Assembly (NCBI GenBank): GCA_002825515.1
Contig: PJET01000172.1
Location: forward strand, 1-9,215
DNA length: 9,215 nt
Direction: 5' to 3'
Origin: Candidatus Thorarchaeota archaeon MP11T_1
GTDB taxonomy: Archaea; Asgardarchaeota; Thorarchaeia; Thorarchaeales; Thorarchaeaceae
Below the pieces are notes generated by a model. The model ran no database searches. It saw only the letters and a program-made list of their open reading frames with translations, and was not told the origin of the DNA. The position numbers and the translations under genes were made by a program. Every line of letters begins with the position of its first letter. Position 1 is the stretch's first letter. Positions 7,257 to 9,215 of the stretch are shown here, one piece after another.

Positions 7257-7279
7257 TATTTTAGTGGCGGACCATATGC

Positions 7280-7287
7280 TTTATAAA
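7280..7287. promoter_or_regulatory. Palindromic TATA box between divergent lig and eS17 genes
   Basis: TTTATAAA reads the same on both strands and matches the archaeal TATA-box consensus. On the plus strand, initiation near 7310 would give eS17 a leader of about 28 bases containing its Shine-Dalgarno. On the minus strand, initiation near 7257 would put the ligase Shine-Dalgarno at the very 5' end. No second equally good box is seen in this 93-base gap, so one site may serve both genes. Confidence 0.6.
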
Positions 7288-7325
7288 CTCAGTCTGAAGC
7301 ACAGCGGCAATCACAGAAAATACTC

Positions 7326-7331
7326 GGTGAG
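7326..7331 (+). promoter_or_regulatory. Shine-Dalgarno for the TTG start of eS17
   Basis: GGTGAG ends 6 bases before TTG 7338-7340. The protein aligns with eS17 from its first residues only if this TTG is the start. Confidence 0.65.
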
Positions 7332-7337
7332 CTGAAA

Positions 7338-7586
7338 TTGGGTAGTATAAGACCTCGATATATTAAGAACGCTGCGAAGAACCTTCTGGCTCTTTATCCA
7401 GACACATTCACAGATGATTTTGAATCCAACAAGAGGCTTGTAGAGCAGTTCACGGATGTTAGATCAAAGAAGGTCAGAAATCGCATCGCAGGATATTTGG
7501 TCAGGCTCATCAAGATTGGAGTTGCTCGAGAGGAAGCTGAAGCTCTCGAACCTGGTGACGAAGTCATTGACGACATGGAGATGTAA
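7338..7586 (+). CDS. rps17e: Small-subunit ribosomal protein eS17 (S17e)
   Basis: This 82-residue protein belongs to a ribosomal family found in archaea and eukaryotes but not bacteria. Family landmarks seen are MGSIRPRYIK at the N-terminus, LLALYPDTFTDDF (17-29), SNK, and KKVRNRIAGYLVRLIK (about 44-59), the conserved heart of the family. It starts with TTG, supported by GGTGAG six bases upstream and by the family N-terminus. Many archaeal versions stop shortly after the RIAGY helix, at a little over 60 residues; this one carries an acidic tail of about 20 residues (AREEAEALEPGDEV...) where eukaryotic eS17 is also extended. The gene diverges from ligase across a single TATA box and is followed after 72 bases by a DNA methyltransferase, which is probably a separate unit. 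Confidence 0.96.
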   Translation: MGSIRPRYIKNAAKNLLALYPDTFTDDFESNKRLVEQFTDVRSKKVRNRIAGYLVRLIKIGVAREEAEALEPGDEVIDDMEM

Positions 7587-7637
7587 TATTCAGATATTCA
7601 ATATCCCAGTCAATAGCATCTCAAAGATATCTTAAGG

Positions 7638-7658
7638 AGGAGTGTATAGTCCACTCCT
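7638..7658 (+). promoter_or_regulatory. Inverted repeat covering the Shine-Dalgarno and abutting the methyltransferase start codon
   Basis: AGGAGTG (7638-7644) pairs perfectly with CACTCCT (7652-7658) around a 7-base loop, and the ATG begins at 7659. The 5' arm overlaps the end of a strong Shine-Dalgarno, AAGGAGG (7634-7640), which is otherwise 18 bases from the ATG, too far for normal use. Folding would hide part of the Shine-Dalgarno or shorten its distance to the ATG. It could also be a protein-binding operator. Function is inferred; the repeat itself is plain. Confidence 0.6.
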
Positions 7659-8675
7659 ATGCCTGATTGGAAGAACCTTATACTCCATGGTGATTGTCTT
7701 GATGTTATTAAGAAACACAGAGACAATCTCAAGGGACAGGTTCGTCTAATCTATATCGACCCACCTTTCTTTTCTGGTACTGATTATACTCTCAAGATAA
7801 GGTCCAACGGAGATAGTCGGAAAGCTGGTACTCTTCAAGAAGAGAAGACTTACAGTGACAAATGGGAAGGTGGACTTCAAGAGTATTTAGATTTCATGAG
7901 AGTTCGTCTCAACGCGATGAAACCTTTACTCAAGGATAATGGCAGTATCTGGGTGCATCTTGATTGGCACGTGTCACATTACATCAAGGTCATCCTTGAC
8001 GAAATCTTTGAGTATTCCAATTTTGTGAATGAGATAGTATGGAAACGCACCAATAGTCCAAAGGCTCAGAGCAAGGGTTTTGGGAGTCAACATGACGTAA
8101 TTCTCCTTTATGCAGTTGATGCATCTAGGTTCAAAACTCAACAAATCTATAGGGAACTTGATGCAAAATCTCGCAGACCCTACAGTTACAAGGATGAGAA
8201 AGGGAGGTTCCGACTGATAGAGATAGAAGCTCAAGGGATTCAACGGACTGAAGAAAGAAAGCAGTTTGAGTGGAGAGGGAGGACAGCACCATATCTTTAC
8301 CGAAAAGAAATCCTTGAAGAGTGGTGGAAAGAGGGTTTGATTTATACAAGTAAGAACGGGCGTTATACAAAGAAACAATACCTCTCTGAAGTACCAGGAG
8401 TACCAGTTTCAGACCTATGGATTGATATTAATCCAGTTCAGGGAGCATCGAAGGAAAATACTGGATTTCTTACTCAAAAGCCTGAAGCCCTACTTGAAAG
8501 AATAATTGGATCTTCTACTGACCCTGGTGACATCATTGCAGATTTCTTTGCAGGGTCTGGAACCACAGCTGCAGTGGCTGAAAAGATGAATCGTCGTTGG
8601 ATTATATGCGACTCTTCAGAAGCAGCAATTCGAGTAATAGAAACACGACTTGGGAAATCGATGGCTACTTTTTGA
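7659..8675 (+). CDS. Site-specific DNA methyltransferase, beta-class, probably N6-adenine
   Basis: This 338-residue protein would transfer a methyl group from S-adenosylmethionine to a base in a specific DNA site. The catalytic motif IV is IYIDPPFFSG (31-40); DPPF points to adenine N6 rather than cytosine N4. A variable middle part (about 128-265) is the likely target-recognition region. Then come TQKPEALLERII (272-283, motif X type) and the AdoMet-binding motif I DFFAGSGTT (295-303), with Asp318 in IICDSS. The order IV, target recognition, X, I defines the beta class. All motifs are intact. At about 340 residues it resembles stand-alone or type II enzymes such as the HinfI type, not the much longer type III Mod subunits. 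No restriction gene follows; the next genes encode membrane proteins. It may be solitary, or its partner may lie elsewhere. Base composition is not clearly different from neighbours, so transfer is possible but not shown. Confidence 0.96.
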   Translation: MPDWKNLILHGDCLDVIKKHRDNLKGQVRLIYIDPPFFSGTDYTLKIRSNGDSRKAGTLQEEKTYSDKWEGGLQEYLDFMRVRLNAMKPLLKDNGSIWVHLDWHVSHYIKVILDEIFEYSNFVNEIVWKRTNSPKAQSKGFGSQHDVILLYAVDASRFKTQQIYRELDAKSRRPYSYKDEKGRFRLIEIEAQGIQRTEERKQFEWRGRTAPYLYRKEILEEWWKEGLIYTSKNGRYTKKQYLSEVPGVPVSDLWIDINPVQGASKENTGFLTQKPEALLERIIGSSTDPGDIIADFFAGSGTTAAVAEKMNRRWIICDSSEAAIRVIETRLGKSMATF

Positions 8676-8749
8676 AAAATCGTTTGAAATGGTCCATTCT
8701 CATAGAAGAGCAAGACAGAAATATCTAGTTCATCATATATTTTAATAAC

Positions 8750-8755
8750 GGAGGG
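8750..8755 (+). promoter_or_regulatory. Shine-Dalgarno of the small membrane protein gene
   Basis: GGAGGG lies 6 bases before ATG 8762-8764. This is the main support that the short frame downstream is a real gene. Confidence 0.6.
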
Positions 8756-8761
8756 AATCGA

Positions 8762-8986
8762 ATGTCACTCCTACTTAGTGTGCCCATATTTCTGATTAGC
8801 TTCGCCATTTATGGTTATTTTAGATTATCAGGAAGATTGCATTCAGAACCAACTGATAAGAAGCGTTTTGATACAAGTTCTAAGAAACTACACCGTTCCA
8901 AAGTTCATGATCCAGCTTTCTTTGACGGAGAAAGTGAGGATATAACTGAAGTCCAATCAAGATTGAGAACATACGGCGGAGCCTAA
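8762..8986 (+). CDS. Small single-pass membrane protein of unknown function
   Basis: I do not recognise this 74-residue protein. Residues about 3-22 (LLLSVPIFLISFAIYGYF) form one hydrophobic helix, followed by basic residues (RLSGR), which predicts an outside N-terminus and a cytoplasmic tail. The tail (about 25-74) is highly charged, with a Lys/Arg-rich half (KKRFDTSSKKLHRSK) and an acidic stretch (GESEDITE). A strong GGAGGG Shine-Dalgarno supports the start. The gene is 86 bases after the methyltransferase and could be cotranscribed with it. Its stop shares the bases CTAA with the stop of the converging gene on the other strand. No catalytic motif is visible. Confidence 0.7.
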   Translation: MSLLLSVPIFLISFAIYGYFRLSGRLHSEPTDKKRFDTSSKKLHRSKVHDPAFFDGESEDITEVQSRLRTYGGA

Positions 8987-9215
8987 TCTGTAAATATCGG
9001 CTCATCATAGTTTTTCGATGTATCAATCATTTCATTCATTGCTAGACTATCCCATTTTTTCAACCACAAATAGCTGATTAAAGCACCCACAAAAGCAAAG
9101 ATGTGGGGTTGATATCTAATAATCAAAATTGGAACATAGCCAAAAATGAAAAGTGGTATACTTCCAAGGAACCAGCATCCAATTGCGAAAAAGACAGTCA
9201 CTCCAATTCTTCGTG
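8983..9215 (-). CDS. C-terminal fragment of a polytopic membrane protein (cut by the right edge)
   Basis: The frame is open to the window edge and ends at TAG 8983-8985. About 76 codons are visible. Two or three hydrophobic stretches (VTVFFAIGCWFLGSIPLFIF, then GYVPILII, then PHIFAFVGALISYLWLKKW) are followed by a short polar tail ending YDEPIFTD. A GTG at 9199-9201 could start a 72-residue protein, but it lacks a well-placed Shine-Dalgarno and the frame continues upstream of it, so I treat this as partial. The family is not recognised. It converges on the small membrane protein gene with a 4-base overlap. Confidence 0.6.
   Translation of the reverse strand, partial: RRIGVTVFFAIGCWFLGSIPLFIFGYVPILIIRYQPHIFAFVGALISYLWLKKWDSLAMNEMIDTSKNYDEPIFTD

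Noticed and set aside
7589..7605. Short inverted repeat GATAT-TCA-ATATC after eS17 as a terminator
   Set aside because: The 5-base AT-rich stem is weak, no T-tract follows, and archaeal termination does not rely on such hairpins.
7974..8378. Minus-strand open frame of 134 codons opposite the methyltransferase
   Set aside because: It is antisense to conserved methyltransferase sequence, and its Phe/Leu/Ser-rich composition is what a reverse reading of this gene gives.
1..9215. tRNA, rRNA, CRISPR arrays, insertion sequences or attachment sites
   Set aside because: Intergenic gaps are all about 115 bases or shorter, and I saw no cloverleaf, repeat-spacer pattern, transposase motif or terminal inverted repeats.

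Overview
The window is archaeal, from a moderately AT-rich genome. The evidence is a ribosomal protein eS17 gene, an archaeal/eukaryal-type ATP-dependent DNA ligase, an MptA-type (archaeal) GTP cyclohydrolase, TATA-box-like promoters and frequent TTG/GTG starts with Shine-Dalgarno motifs. A very large surface protein carries a cytoplasmic domain whose predicted strand/helix order matches the longin fold. That combination recalls Asgard archaea (a Thorarchaeia-like lineage is my best guess). The assignment is inference, because no search could be run.

Layout. The left 7.2 kb is read on the minus strand: ligase (5487-7244), a 6-pyruvoyl-tetrahydropterin-synthase-family enzyme (4973-5422), MptA (4124-4945), a 1182-residue membrane-anchored surface protein (516-4064), and the N-terminal part of a second surface protein that runs off the left edge (1-400). 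The first three are close enough to be one transcription unit. The two surface-protein genes each have their own TATA-like element. From 7.3 kb the plus strand carries eS17 (7338-7586), a beta-class N6-adenine DNA methyltransferase (7659-8675) and a small single-pass membrane protein (8762-8986). A polytopic membrane protein fragment on the minus strand (8983-9215) enters from the right edge and meets the small gene tail to tail.

How the genes fit together. MptA and the PTPS homologue are consecutive in function as well as position: GTP to a dihydroneopterin (cyclic) phosphate, then side-chain processing, leading to the pterin of folate or methanopterin, or possibly to archaeosine. Ligase and eS17 are housekeeping genes that diverge from one palindromic TATA box. 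The methyltransferase has no restriction partner in view.

The most interesting element is the pair of adjacent, related surface proteins. The complete one looks like a receptor: signal peptide, jelly-roll (lectin/CBM-like) and Ig-like ectodomains rich in N-glycosylation sequons, one transmembrane helix, and a longin-like cytoplasmic domain. No RNA genes, CRISPR arrays, insertion sequences or long repeats were seen.
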